Part shown: positions 17,386 through 27,166 of the stretch, piece after piece
Layout of the letters: every line of letters begins with the position of its first letter
Numbering within the stretch: the first letter of the stretch is position 1
Assembly (NCBI GenBank): GCA_020638595.1
Contig: JACKIG010000014.1
Coordinates: 1-64,000, forward strand
DNA: 64,000 nt
Source: Rhodospirillaceae bacterium
GTDB lineage: Bacteria; Pseudomonadota; Alphaproteobacteria; DSM-16000; Inquilinaceae
Direction of reading: 5' to 3'
The notes under the pieces: model-generated
Told to the model about the DNA's origin: nothing
Databases searched by the model: none
What the model saw: only the letters and a program-made list of their open reading frames with translations
Translations under genes and position numbers: made by a program

Positions 17386-18771
17386 CTATTCGAGGGCCTT
17401 GACGATGTTTTCGCACATGGCCTTGGCATCGCCGAACAGCATCATCGTGTTGGGGCGGAAGAACAGTTCGTTGTCGACGCCGGCATAGCCCGAGGCCAGC
17501 GACCGCTTGATGAACAGCACGGTCTTCGCCTTTTCCACATCCAGGATCGGCATCCCGTAGATCGAGCTGGATGGGTCGGTCTTGGCCGCCGGATTGGTGA
17601 TGTCGTTGGCCCCGATCACGAAGGCGACGTCGGTGCTGGCGAAATCGCGGTTGATGTCGTCCAGCTCGAACACCTCGTCATAGGGCACGTTCGCTTCGGC
17701 CAGCAGCACGTTCATGTGGCCCGGCATGCGCCCGGCAACCGGGTGGATGGCATACCGTACGTCCACCCCTTCCTTCTTCAGGATGTCGGACATCTCGCGC
17801 AGGGCGTGCTGGGCCTGGGCCACCGCCATGCCGTAGCCGGGGATGACGATGACGCTGGCAGCGTTCTTCATGATGAAGGCGGCATCGTCGGCGCTGCCCT
17901 GCTTGACCGTCTTGTCGCCCATCTTGGCCGACGGTCCCGCCACCTCGCCGCCGAAGCCGCCCAGGATGACATTGAAGATCGACCGGTTCATCCCCTTGCA
18001 CATGATGTAGGAGAGGATGGCACCGGAGGACCCGACCAGCGCGCCGGTGATGATCAGCAGGTTGTTCTGCAGGGTGAAGCCGATGCCGCAGGCCGCCCAT
18101 CCCGAGTAGCTGTTCAGCATCGAGACGACCACCGGCATATCCGCACCGCCGATCGGCAGGATCAACAGGAAGCCCAGCGCCAGCGCGATCAGCACGATCA
18201 GCCAGAAGGCGACGCCCGATTGGCTGGTGCACAGCAGGATCACCAGCACGACCGTCAGGATGCCCAGGGCCGCGTTCAGCGGATGCTGCATCGGGAAGAT
18301 CAGCGGGTTGCCCGAGACCAGGCCCTGCAGCTTGGCGAAGGCGACGATGGAGCCGGTGAAGGTGATCGCGCCGATGGCCACGCCGATCGACATCTCGATC
18401 AGGCTGCCGATGGCGATGGCCCCGCTGTGGCCGATCCCGTAAGCCTCGGGATTGTAGAAGGCGGCAGCAGCCACCAGCACGGCGGCCAGACCGACAAGGC
18501 TGTGGAAGGCAGCGACCAGCTGCGGCAAGGCCGTCATCTGGATGCGCTTGGCGATGACGGCGCCGACCGAACCACCGATCAGCAGACCGAGGATGATCAT
18601 CCAGAAGCTGACGACACCAGGCAGGGTCAAGGTGGTGACGACGGCGACCACCATGCCGACGATACCGAATAGATTGCCTTGGCGTGACGTTTCCGGTGAC
18701 GACAGGCCCCGCAACGCCATGATGAAGCAGATGGCGGCAACGAGGTACGCGATGACGGCGTAGGCTTCCAT
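17386..18771 (-). CDS. pntB: NAD(P) transhydrogenase subunit beta
   Basis: Membrane-bound subunit carrying the NADP(H)-binding domain III. It couples hydride transfer from NADH to NADP+ to proton entry. 461 residues: eight or nine membrane helices in residues 1-270, then a soluble domain with the NADP-binding GYGMAVAQAQH fingerprint near 315-326 and the conserved VAGRMPGHMNVLLAEA, GANDITNPAA and VIKRS-like segments. It is the last structural gene of pntAA-pntAB-pntB, 22 bp after pntAB. Separate PntAA and PntAB is the alphaproteobacterial arrangement. Confidence 0.98.
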   Translation of the reverse strand: MEAYAVIAYLVAAICFIMALRGLSSPETSRQGNLFGIVGMVVAVVTTLTLPGVVSFWMIILGLLIGGSVGAVIAKRIQMTALPQLVAAFHSLVGLAAVLVAAAAFYNPEAYGIGHSGAIAIGSLIEMSIGVAIGAITFTGSIVAFAKLQGLVSGNPLIFPMQHPLNAALGILTVVLVILLCTSQSGVAFWLIVLIALALGFLLILPIGGADMPVVVSMLNSYSGWAACGIGFTLQNNLLIITGALVGSSGAILSYIMCKGMNRSIFNVILGGFGGEVAGPSAKMGDKTVKQGSADDAAFIMKNAASVIVIPGYGMAVAQAQHALREMSDILKKEGVDVRYAIHPVAGRMPGHMNVLLAEANVPYDEVFELDDINRDFASTDVAFVIGANDITNPAAKTDPSSSIYGMPILDVEKAKTVLFIKRSLASGYAGVDNELFFRPNTMMLFGDAKAMCENIVKALE

Positions 18772-18793
18772 TGTTCGCGGTTCCCTCTAGCGC

Positions 18794-19210
18794 CTAGCGC
18801 TTCTTCTTCTTGTACATCGCCAGCATGCGCTGGGTGACGATGAACCCGCCGAAGATGTTGACCGACGCCAGGATCACGGCCAGGAAGCCCATGAAGCTGG
18901 AGAAGTTGAAGTCGGCCGGTCCGGCGGCGATCAGGGCGCCAACGATGATCACGGACGAGATGGCGTTGGTGACGCTCATCAGCGGCGAGTGCAGCGCCGG
19001 AGTGACGTTCCACACCACGTAATAGCCGACGAAGACGGCAAGCACGAACACCGTCAGCGCCAGCAATGTGAATTCGGTACCATGCGTGGCCGCGGGGGCC
19101 GCCTCGGCGGCGGCCGCCACGCCCTGCTGGACCAGTTCCGTCAGGCGCGCTATCGCCGCCTGCGCCTGCTCCGCAAGGGTTTGAGCCTCGGTTGCAGCGG
19201 TGGGATCCAT
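18794..19210 (-). CDS. pntAB: NAD(P) transhydrogenase subunit alpha part 2
   Basis: Small membrane subunit, 138 residues, that corresponds to the C-terminal membrane part of E. coli PntA. An Ala/Glu-rich N-terminal stretch is followed by three or four helices from about residue 48; the tail ends in a Lys/Arg run (YKKKKR). The conserved PALHSPLMSVTNAISS segment lines the proton path. Its gene is 23 bp after pntAA. Confidence 0.97.
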   Translation of the reverse strand: MDPTAATEAQTLAEQAQAAIARLTELVQQGVAAAAEAAPAATHGTEFTLLALTVFVLAVFVGYYVVWNVTPALHSPLMSVTNAISSVIIVGALIAAGPADFNFSSFMGFLAVILASVNIFGGFIVTQRMLAMYKKKKR

Positions 19211-19233
19211 GACGGTCGCCGTCTCCTCGCGGG

Positions 19234-20415
19234 TTAGGTGGAGGCCTCAGCCGGCGCTTCGGCGAACTGGGGATGGACGACCTTGCCGTCGCGCGTCAGC
19301 GCCGTACCGGTGATCACTTCGTCGTCCCAATTGATCTTCAGCGTCCCCGTTTCCTTGTCGACGAACGGCGAGATGAAGGAAAACAGGTTCTTGGCATACA
19401 GCAGCGATGCCGCAGCCGGCAGGCGCCCGGCCACATTCAGGTGGCCGACAATCTTGACGCCGTGCTTCTCCACCACCTTGCCCGGCTGGGACAAGGGGCA
19501 GTTGCCGCCGCGTTCCACCGCCAGGTCGATGATGACCGATCCCTGTTTCATGGTCTTGACCATGTCCTCGCTGATCAGCGTCGGCGCAGGACGCCCGGGG
19601 ATCAGGGCGGTGCAGATGACGATGTCCTGTTTCTTGATGGTTTCGGCGATCAGGTCCGCCTGCTTCTTCTTGTAGGCGTCGCTCATCTCCTTGGCGTAGC
19701 CGCCGGCGGTCTGCGCCTGCTGGAATTCCTCGTCCTCCACGGCGACGAAGGTGGCCCCGAGGCTCTGGACCTCTTCCTTCGAGGCCGGCCGCACGTCGGT
19801 GGCCGAGACGATAGCGCCCAGGCGCCGCGCGGTGGCGATGGCCTGAAGGCCGGCCACGCCGGCACCCATGATCATGACCCGCGCGGCCGGAACGGTGCCG
19901 GCGGCGGTCATCATCATCGGGAAGGTACGGCCGAATTCCGCGGCGGCGTCCAGCACCGCCTTGTAGCCGGCCAGGTTGGACTGGCTGGACAGCACGTCCA
20001 TCACCTGCGCGCGGGTGATGCGGGGCATCAGCTCCATCGCGAAGGCATTGATGCCGGCTTCGGCATAGCGCGGAATGATGTCCCGCGTGTCGTAGGGGTC
20101 GAGGATCGCGGCAAGGCACGTGCCCGGCTTCATCAGCCGCAGCTCGTCCTCACCCTCCTGAACGCCCTCTTCGCCAGCCAGCAATGGCCGGCGGACCTTG
20201 AGTACGATTTCGGCGTCAGCCAGGGTTGCGGCTTCATCGGGCGCAATCTTTGCGCCGACGGCCGCATAGTCGGAGTCCAGGATCGCCGATGCCGTACCGG
20301 CGCCGGTCTCGATCACGACCTCCAGCCCCAGGCCGACGAATCGCTTTACAGTATCCGGCGAGGCGGCCACACGGGACTCCCCTGGCCGGCGCTCCTTCGG
20401 TATCGCCACTTTCAT
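19234..20415 (-). CDS. pntAA: NAD(P) transhydrogenase subunit alpha part 1
   Basis: Soluble NAD(H)-binding domain I of the transhydrogenase, 393 residues. It starts with MKVAIPKERRPGESRVA as in the alanine-dehydrogenase/PNT family. The NAD fingerprint GAGVAG is near residue 178 in MIMGAGVAGLQAIATARRLG, followed by TDVRPA. It is the first gene of the three-gene operon. The enzyme supplies NADPH using the proton gradient. Confidence 0.98.
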   Translation of the reverse strand: MKVAIPKERRPGESRVAASPDTVKRFVGLGLEVVIETGAGTASAILDSDYAAVGAKIAPDEAATLADAEIVLKVRRPLLAGEEGVQEGEDELRLMKPGTCLAAILDPYDTRDIIPRYAEAGINAFAMELMPRITRAQVMDVLSSQSNLAGYKAVLDAAAEFGRTFPMMMTAAGTVPAARVMIMGAGVAGLQAIATARRLGAIVSATDVRPASKEEVQSLGATFVAVEDEEFQQAQTAGGYAKEMSDAYKKKQADLIAETIKKQDIVICTALIPGRPAPTLISEDMVKTMKQGSVIIDLAVERGGNCPLSQPGKVVEKHGVKIVGHLNVAGRLPAAASLLYAKNLFSFISPFVDKETGTLKINWDDEVITGTALTRDGKVVHPQFAEAPAEAST

Positions 20416-20577
20416 GGGAACGGTCCCCTAGGATCGAAGGCCTTGCTTGCGCGGGCAGCCGAACGATGCCGTAAGCGCCGTCGGCCCGCAAGTGGCTGGT
20501 CCCCGGGAAATCGTACGCTTGCGTCTTTTTTGATCTGCGTCACGCAGCGGCCGGCACGGGCCGCGGGTTGCCGCCAA

Positions 20578-22641
20578 TCAGACGCTGTCCTGTCCGTGCG
20601 CCGCGGCCGCCAGCTTCTCGCCTTCCGCCGTATTCAGCACATCGCCCAGCGCATCCATCACCGCTTCGCCGAACTTCGCCGTCGTGAACTGGCGCATTAC
20701 CGACAGCGCCTCGCTTGGCGCCAGGGCGCCGCGATAGGACCGGGGGCGTATGCGTGCACAGAATACGTCCGCCAGTCCCAGTACGCGTGCAGTGACCATG
20801 ATGTGATCGCCGGCCAGCTTGCGCGGGTACCCGCTGCCGTCCAGGCGTTCGTACATCTGATAGATCGTCTCGCGCACCGGCAGGCCGAAATCGATGTCAC
20901 GCAGCACCGACGCGGCGTGGTCGACATGCTGTTCCATGATCTTGATCTCGTCCGGCGTCAGGCGGTCGGGCTTGGTCAGGATCTCCCGCGGCACGAACAG
21001 CTTGCCGATCTGGGCAAGATTGGCCGCCGTCTCCACCGTCGCGACGTCTTCCGGCGGCAACGCCAGCCGCTGGGCCATGAGGCACGACAGACGGCTCACC
21101 AGCTTGGAATGGCCGGCAAGATAGGGATCGCTGAGCTCGATGGTCCGCACCAGCGCATCGATCGTGTGCCTCAGTGCGGCCTCGCGCTTGCGCCGCTCCT
21201 CCACCAGTTCGGTCACGTCCCGCGCGACGCTGACGATGCCGTCGACCGCGTCGTCCGCGCGCCGCAGGGGCACCTTCGAGATCGCGAGGAACCGGCGGAC
21301 CCCGCCGAGATACAGCTGCTCTTCCGCACTGATGGCAAGGCCGGTGGAGATGGCCTGGCGGTCGGTCAGTTCCAGCCGCTGGGCCTGGCCGTGTCCGAAG
21401 ACGGCCTCGTCCGTCTGGCCGACGATCTGGTCCATGGGTCGGCCCACCGCCTCGGCGAAGGCCGGATTCACATAGGCATAGGTGCCGTCGGGCCGCTTCA
21501 GGCCGATGAATTCGCGGATCGCCCCGTTGATGCCGTCCAGAAGCCGGCGTTGCGCATCGATGCGGTTCGCCAGGTCGCGGAATTGCCGGGCGAGGGCGCG
21601 GTTGTAGTGGCTGGACTGGTTGTACCAGACGGCCACCATGGTCACGGCAATGACCAGCGCCGCCAGCACCGTCACCAGGATCAGCACCAGTCGGACGCGC
21701 TCGAGCGGCGCCGTGGCGATCAGATGGTCGACCTCCTGCACCACATGCCAGGTCGTGCCCGCCACCGGCGCGGACACGGAAAACACCCGCCGCGGCGCGA
21801 CGACACTCTGCCGTTCGGCAAAGTCCAGGGGCCAGCCAATGGGCGCTGCCGTCACCGGCACGAGGTCGCCCGGGGCATCCGGCGACACGGCCACCATGGC
21901 GCCTTCGGTGGCCTGGACGACATAGGTCGCTTCGCCCGGTTCCGAAAGGGGACGGGGGGCGACGAAGTCGGCCAGAAGCCCCGTGACGGGCAGCGTGATC
22001 ATGAAGACGCCGACCGGCGGGGGCGTGGCCCCGGGGTCCAGGGTCTGCACGGTCAGGATGGGACGGTAGAGGTCGATTTCCAGCTCGCCGTCGTGCTGGC
22101 GGATCGGCGAGACCACGGTTGCGGATGTCTCGAAGATCGGCACGGCGCGCTGGCGCTGGGCGTCGGTCAGTTCCGGTGCCGCCCCGCTGGCCAGCAGCGT
22201 CTGGCCGCTGCGCCCGATCATGTAGGCCGCCACCAGGCCGTTCTGGCGCACGATCTCCGACAGGGCCTCGGCCCAGTACGGCCCCATGTCGCTGAGCTGT
22301 GCGGCCAGCGGATCGTCCGCGGCGGTGGCGTCGACCTCCGTAGCGAACAGGCGGAAGGAATCGCTGGAAACCAGGTGCGACGGGATCTGCGCCAGCCCCT
22401 GGATGCGCGTCTTGATCAGCTCTTCCCTGCCGGCGGCCAGGGTGTTCAGCCGCAATTCCAGCCCCGCGAGCAGGTCCTGTTCGCGGTCGTTCAGCAGCAG
22501 GCTGCCGGCGAACCCCGCAACGGCCAGCACGATGGCGACGCCGGCGGCCATCGCCATCGCCATGCGGCGGTGGGCCACCGTCTGCTGGGGCAGGGTGCCC
22601 GAATCGAGAAACTGGCTTACGTCTCGGGTTTCGGTCGCCAT
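20578..22641 (-). CDS. Membrane sensor with PAS and degenerate HD-GYP domain
   Basis: 687 residues. TM1 is at about 27-50, a large periplasmic Cache-like sensor domain at 51-315, TM2 at 316-338, a PAS domain at about 365-475, then an HD-GYP-like domain at about 485-680. HD-GYP enzymes degrade c-di-GMP with a metal site. Here the HD pair of the LHDIGK motif is replaced by Ala543-Gln544 (LAQIGK). The HHE motif is Met596-Tyr597-Glu598, and the later DxxDAL is DVFCAR. GYP (604-606) and His572 remain. The domain is therefore probably catalytically dead and may only bind c-di-GMP. Its gene lies 24 bp downstream of a LapG-like protease gene and the secretion genes, where LapD is expected in Lap systems. 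A LapD-like signalling role is inferred, not shown. Confidence 0.85.
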   Translation of the reverse strand: MATETRDVSQFLDSGTLPQQTVAHRRMAMAMAAGVAIVLAVAGFAGSLLLNDREQDLLAGLELRLNTLAAGREELIKTRIQGLAQIPSHLVSSDSFRLFATEVDATAADDPLAAQLSDMGPYWAEALSEIVRQNGLVAAYMIGRSGQTLLASGAAPELTDAQRQRAVPIFETSATVVSPIRQHDGELEIDLYRPILTVQTLDPGATPPPVGVFMITLPVTGLLADFVAPRPLSEPGEATYVVQATEGAMVAVSPDAPGDLVPVTAAPIGWPLDFAERQSVVAPRRVFSVSAPVAGTTWHVVQEVDHLIATAPLERVRLVLILVTVLAALVIAVTMVAVWYNQSSHYNRALARQFRDLANRIDAQRRLLDGINGAIREFIGLKRPDGTYAYVNPAFAEAVGRPMDQIVGQTDEAVFGHGQAQRLELTDRQAISTGLAISAEEQLYLGGVRRFLAISKVPLRRADDAVDGIVSVARDVTELVEERRKREAALRHTIDALVRTIELSDPYLAGHSKLVSRLSCLMAQRLALPPEDVATVETAANLAQIGKLFVPREILTKPDRLTPDEIKIMEQHVDHAASVLRDIDFGLPVRETIYQMYERLDGSGYPRKLAGDHIMVTARVLGLADVFCARIRPRSYRGALAPSEALSVMRQFTTAKFGEAVMDALGDVLNTAEGEKLAAAAHGQDSV

Positions 22642-22665
22642 GGCGGTGCCATCCGGTTCGGTGCG

Positions 22666-23355
22666 TCAACGCATGATGTGGGCCCAGCGGGTATCGAGAT
22701 TGACCGAGTACTGCGGCACATACTGGCTGACTCGGGCATCCTCCAGCACCGCGTTGAACAAGCTGTCGAGGATGTAGAAGCGGCCGTTCATCTCCACGGC
22801 CAGGACTGCGTGGGCAAGGTTCCTCACGATATCCCGCACGATCACGATGCGCATCTGGTCGTTCGTGAACCCCAGGTCCAGCAGGCTGACGAACTTGATG
22901 ATGGCATAGTCTTCGCAGTCGCCGGAGCGGCGCAGGAACTCCAGCGGTGCGGCCCAATAGTCACTGACCCCGTAATTGTCGGAATCCGTGATGTAGGGGA
23001 CGACGGCATTGGCGAACTGGTTGACGTAGGCCAGTTGGTCGGTCTGCGAATACCCGCGCGCGCTTTCGACCAGCGAGCGCCAGGCGCGGACGCGTTCCGT
23101 CGGACAGGACGCGGCGTTGGCGTCGCACGAGGCCAGCGTTGCGCGCTCGCTGCGGATGCGGTCGATGACGGCCAGCCACTGGGGAATGGCCGACAGCGAG
23201 TTGGAGCTGAACTCGATCGACCCGAACAGTCCCTGTGCGCGGGCTGCGGCCGGAAGGGCGGCCAGCATGGCCACTGCCAGAACGGCACTGACCAGCCGGC
23301 ATGGCGGCGGTGTCGCACGGCCCAGCCGGCCAAGGCCCGGGTCGACCGCCGCCAC
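22666..23355 (-). CDS. LapG-like periplasmic cysteine protease (BTLCP)
   Basis: 229 residues with an N-terminal export signal (hydrophobic core at about 20-38, Ala-x-Ala site near 40). The full triad of the LapG family is present: Cys147 in GDCEDYAIIKF, His182 in LAHAVLAV and Asp197 in YILDSL. LapG cuts the retention module of large type I-secreted adhesins when c-di-GMP falls. The gene begins with GTG at 23355, 10 bp after the HlyD-type adaptor gene, and precedes the sensor gene. No RTX adhesin substrate is encoded in the window. Confidence 0.9.
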   Translation of the reverse strand: MAAVDPGLGRLGRATPPPCRLVSAVLAVAMLAALPAAARAQGLFGSIEFSSNSLSAIPQWLAVIDRIRSERATLASCDANAASCPTERVRAWRSLVESARGYSQTDQLAYVNQFANAVVPYITDSDNYGVSDYWAAPLEFLRRSGDCEDYAIIKFVSLLDLGFTNDQMRIVIVRDIVRNLAHAVLAVEMNGRFYILDSLFNAVLEDARVSQYVPQYSVNLDTRWAHIMR

Positions 23356-23365
23356 CCCGCAGCCC

Positions 23366-24700
23366 TTACCGTTCCCGCAGGGCTTCGGCCGAGCCGCGCT
23401 CGATCGGCTTCAGCAGATAGTCCAGCACGGTCTTGTGGCCGGTCAGGATGTCGACCGTCGCCACCATGCCAGGGATGATCGGCAGCGGATGATCGTCGGT
23501 GCCGAGGTAGTTCTGATCGGTGCGGACGATGACGCGATAGAAGCTCTCGCCCGTGGCTTCGTCCACGATCGTGTCGGCGCTGATGCGCTCGATATGGCCC
23601 GGCAGGCCGCCATAGATGGCGAAGTCGTAGGCGGAGATCTTCACCATCGCATCCAGGTCCGGGCGCAGGAAAGCGACGTCGCTGGGGCGGACGCGCGCCT
23701 CCACCAGCAGGGAATCCTCGATCGGCACGATCTCGAACAGGTGTTGGCCCGGCTGGAACACGCCACCGATCGTGGTGACGTTGACGGTATTGACGATGCC
23801 CTTGACGGGCGACCGGATGTCGGTGCGCACGACGCGGTCCTGCGCGGCGCGCATGGACTCCTCGATCACCAGCAGGTCCGCGCGCCGCTGGTTCAGCTCC
23901 GCCCGTGCCTCGGACCGGAAGGACAGCCGCGCATCCTCGATCCGGCTCTCGGCTTCGGCGATCGACGCTTCGGCGCGGGGGATGCCGTTGCGGGCCTGGT
24001 CCAGCTCGCCCTGCAAATCGTTGACGTCCCGCTGCAGGTCCAGTGCCTCCGTCCGCGGAACGACGCCGGTCTGGACCAGCGGCCAGATGATGCCCAGCTG
24101 CTGTTGGGCCAGCCCCAGGCTCTGGGCGACCGAGGTTTCCTGGAGCTGGAGATCCGTCAGCTCGCGGCGGCGCTGTTCCAATTGCTGCTCGAGGATGCGG
24201 ATCTCGTTGTTCAGCTCGCGCTGCCGGTCCTCGAACAGCTCGCGCTCCTGCTCGACGATCTGCGGGGTCCGGCTGAAGACTTCCTCCGGCACGGTGAAGG
24301 TCTCGGCGCCCTCGGCCTCCGCGGTCAGCCGGGCGATCACCGCCGTCAGATGGCCGCGCTGCACCTGCAACTCGCCCAGGGAGGACGACACCGAGGTATC
24401 GTCGATCCGCATCAGCACCTGGCCCGCATCGACCAGTTCGCCTTCGCTGACCAGGATGTCCTTGACGATGCCGCCTTCCAGCGATTGGACGATCTGTATC
24501 TGGCTGGACGGAATGACCCGCCCGTCGCCGCGCGTCACCTCGTCCAGGGTCGCGTGATCGGCCCAGAAGATCGCGCCACCGAACACCAGCGCCAGGATCA
24601 GCAGGAACAGGCGTGTCATCGGCTTGGGGCCGCGTCGGGCTGCGGCGATCACCTCGGAGGAGAAATCGAGGTCTTCCCAATGCCAGGTCTTGCTTGTCAT
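23366..24700 (-). CDS. Type I secretion membrane-fusion protein, HlyD family
   Basis: 444-residue periplasmic adaptor (LapC/HlyD class) joining the ABC exporter to TolC. It has one N-terminal membrane helix at about residues 29-46, a biotinyl-lipoyl-like half-motif (GEGDGRVIPSSQIQ-type segment near 58), a long coiled-coil hairpin at about 110-285 rich in Glu, Gln, Arg and Leu, and a C-terminal beta domain with the HlyD signature. The start overlaps the stop of the ABC gene by 4 bp (ATGA), so the two are translationally coupled. Confidence 0.95.
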   Translation of the reverse strand: MTSKTWHWEDLDFSSEVIAAARRGPKPMTRLFLLILALVFGGAIFWADHATLDEVTRGDGRVIPSSQIQIVQSLEGGIVKDILVSEGELVDAGQVLMRIDDTSVSSSLGELQVQRGHLTAVIARLTAEAEGAETFTVPEEVFSRTPQIVEQERELFEDRQRELNNEIRILEQQLEQRRRELTDLQLQETSVAQSLGLAQQQLGIIWPLVQTGVVPRTEALDLQRDVNDLQGELDQARNGIPRAEASIAEAESRIEDARLSFRSEARAELNQRRADLLVIEESMRAAQDRVVRTDIRSPVKGIVNTVNVTTIGGVFQPGQHLFEIVPIEDSLLVEARVRPSDVAFLRPDLDAMVKISAYDFAIYGGLPGHIERISADTIVDEATGESFYRVIVRTDQNYLGTDDHPLPIIPGMVATVDILTGHKTVLDYLLKPIERGSAEALRER

Positions 24701-26973
24701 CCGACTTGTATCCGCTTCGTGACCGTTTCGGCCGCCGCGGCAGCGGGCGGTTGAGCCTGCGTCTGACCCGGGGTGGCGCCCTTCTGCAGGGCCCGGATCA
24801 CCTCGTCGCGCGGCCCGTCCATCAAGAGCCGCCCTTTGTCGAGCACGAGGATGCGGTCCACCAGTTTCAGCAGGGTGGCCCGGTGCGTGGTAACGACCAT
24901 GGTGCGCCCGCCCTCGGTGATCTCACGCAGTCGCCGGATCAATGCCATCTCGGACGCCGTGTCCATGGCACTGGTCGGCTCGTCGAGCATCAGGATCGGC
25001 GGGTCCAGCAGCAGCGCCCGCGCCAGGCCGATCGCCTGGCGCTGGCCGCCGGACAGGTTCTGCCCGCGCTCGCCCACCTGAAGGCTGTAGCCCTGCGGGT
25101 TGGAGCCGACGAATTCGTCCACCCCGGCCAGGCGGGCCGCCTGAACCACCATCGCATCGTCCGCATAGGGATAGCTGATGGAGATGTTGTCGCGCACGGA
25201 GCCGAAGAACAGCGCGACATCCTGCATCACCGAACCGATGCCGCGGCGGATGTCGGTCGGGTGGCACTGGCGAAGGTCCACGTCGTCGATCAGGACCGAG
25301 CCGTCGGTGGGCTGGTACAGGCCGATCAGCAGCCGGCCGATGGTGGTCTTGCCCGAGCCGATCTTGCCGATGATGCCGACGCGCTCCCCCTTGGAGATGG
25401 TGAAGTTGATGTTCTTCAGCGCCGGTTCGGCACCGCCGGGATAGGTGAAGGTGACGTTGCGGAATTCGATCCGCCCTTCGGTGATCGGCCGGCTGACGAA
25501 CTGGTGGTCGGCGGGACGTTCCACCGGCTGGGCCATCAGGTCGTTCAGGCTCTTCAGCGCGACGCGCGACTGGTGGAAGCGCGAGAGCGTGTTGGCCACG
25601 CCGGTCAGCGGCGCGACGGCGCGTCCGCCCAGGATCGTCGCCGCGATCAGCCCGCCCATGCTCATCTCGCCTTCCGAGATCAGATAGACGCCGAACACGA
25701 CGGTGATCACCGAGACGGCCTGCTGGGCGAAACCGGACAGGTTGATGCCGAGGGAGGAGTAGAAGCGCGACTTCTGGCTGGTGCGTGCGGTCATGCCGAC
25801 GAACCGTTCCCATGCGCGCTGCATCTTCGCCTCGGCGCCGAGGCTCTTGATGGTGTCGAGCGAGCTGACCGTCTCCACCAGGATGGCATGCTTCTGCGCC
25901 GCCTCGTGGTGCGTCGCCTTGACGGCATGGTTGAGCGGCACCTGGATCAGAAGGCCGATGATGATGACCGTCGGCACGGCGGCCAGGGGGATGTAGGCCA
26001 GCGGGCCGGCGATCATGTAGATGACGAAGACGAACAGCCCGACGAACATCAGGTCGGTCAGCGTGGCGATCGTCGAGGATGTGAAGAAGTCGCGGACCGA
26101 TTCGAATTCGCGCAGCTGGTTGGCGAAGGCGCCCGTGGTCGGCGGGCGCGCCTGCATCTGGATGTTCAGCACCTGTTCGAACAGGCGGCTGGCCAGCAGG
26201 ACGTCCGCACGCTTGCCGGCATTGTCGATCAGGGCGCCGCGCAGGCTTTTCAAGAGGAAGTCGAACAGGTAGGCCATGCTGACGCCGATCGCCAGCACCC
26301 ACAGCGTCGATGTCGCGTGGTTGGGCACGACGCGGTCATAGACGTTCATTACGAACAGCGGCGAGGCCAGCGCCAGGCAGTTGATGATCGCCGCGGCGAC
26401 CATGATCTCCACATAGGTGGGCCAGAAGCGCGAGACCGTGCCCCAGAACCAGTGCTTGCCGCGCGGGGCCAGCTCCTCGTTGGCGCGCCCGTCGAACTGG
26501 TATTCGGGACGCACGAACAGGGCGAAGCCGTCATAGTTGTCGTCGAGTTCGGCCAGGCTGACGCGCGAGACGCCCTCGCCGGCCTCGGGCAGGACGATAT
26601 CGGCCGTATCACCGTCGCGGCCCAGCAGCACGCAGGCCCGGCGGTCCTTCAGCAGCAGCACCGCCGGCAACACCATGTTGCGGATGGCTGCCAGCGGGCG
26701 GCGGACCAGCCGGCCGGTCAATCCCGCGCGGGCTGCGGCGCGAATGAACAGCGACGGCGTCAGCATCCCGTCGACCAGCGGCAGCCCGGACACCAGGGCG
26801 GCCGGGGAAACGGGGCGCGTGAAGTGCTTGGTGACAACCACAAGGCAGCTCAACAAGGGGTCGAACCGGTCCGCCGACCGCTCGCCCGGGTCCAGCTCCC
26901 AGTGCTTGACGTCTTCCTCTGCGACGACTTCGTCGGACGCTTGCGGTTCCGCCTGCCCTGTCTGATCCAGCAT
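24697..26973 (-). CDS. Type I secretion ABC exporter with C39-like domain
   Basis: LapB-class inner-membrane exporter, 758 residues from the ATG at 26973. That ATG has an AGGA site 8 bp upstream; a GTG at 27027 is possible but has no site. An N-terminal C39-like domain is at about 40-165, six helices at 185-460, and the nucleotide-binding domain has Walker A GKIGSGKTT at 536-544 and LSGGQ at 640-644, then LMLDEPTSAMD. In the C39-like domain the catalytic Cys position is Pro (DPLLSCLVV in place of the usual ECGxxCL pattern). The domain should therefore bind substrate but not cut it, as in exporters of RTX proteins without a double-Gly leader. Confidence 0.95.
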   Translation of the reverse strand: MLDQTGQAEPQASDEVVAEEDVKHWELDPGERSADRFDPLLSCLVVVTKHFTRPVSPAALVSGLPLVDGMLTPSLFIRAAARAGLTGRLVRRPLAAIRNMVLPAVLLLKDRRACVLLGRDGDTADIVLPEAGEGVSRVSLAELDDNYDGFALFVRPEYQFDGRANEELAPRGKHWFWGTVSRFWPTYVEIMVAAAIINCLALASPLFVMNVYDRVVPNHATSTLWVLAIGVSMAYLFDFLLKSLRGALIDNAGKRADVLLASRLFEQVLNIQMQARPPTTGAFANQLREFESVRDFFTSSTIATLTDLMFVGLFVFVIYMIAGPLAYIPLAAVPTVIIIGLLIQVPLNHAVKATHHEAAQKHAILVETVSSLDTIKSLGAEAKMQRAWERFVGMTARTSQKSRFYSSLGINLSGFAQQAVSVITVVFGVYLISEGEMSMGGLIAATILGGRAVAPLTGVANTLSRFHQSRVALKSLNDLMAQPVERPADHQFVSRPITEGRIEFRNVTFTYPGGAEPALKNINFTISKGERVGIIGKIGSGKTTIGRLLIGLYQPTDGSVLIDDVDLRQCHPTDIRRGIGSVMQDVALFFGSVRDNISISYPYADDAMVVQAARLAGVDEFVGSNPQGYSLQVGERGQNLSGGQRQAIGLARALLLDPPILMLDEPTSAMDTASEMALIRRLREITEGGRTMVVTTHRATLLKLVDRILVLDKGRLLMDGPRDEVIRALQKGATPGQTQAQPPAAAAAETVTKRIQVG

Positions 26974-27166
26974 TCTCTCGATCCTGATCGCCTCTTGCTC
27001 GGCGCGTTGGGCACGATGCGCGATCACCGGTGAGCCGCCGCCGCCGCCAAACGCAAGCGGGGCGCCGGACCAGCAATGATGGCACCGACACCCCGCAGAC
27101 TAACGCGAAACTGTTAATGTAGCAGAAACGTCAGCCAACGTTCCTGTCTGACCCTCCCGGTTTCCC

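Noticed and set aside
19273..23478. A 1401-codon plus-strand open frame
   Set aside because: It runs antisense across pntAA, the sensor gene and the LapG-like gene, all of which have clear motifs; the product is Asp/Gln/His/Arg-rich noise.
23117..24754. A 545-codon plus-strand frame opposite the HlyD-type gene
   Set aside because: Antisense shadow of a gene with a membrane helix, coiled coil and translational coupling to the ABC gene.
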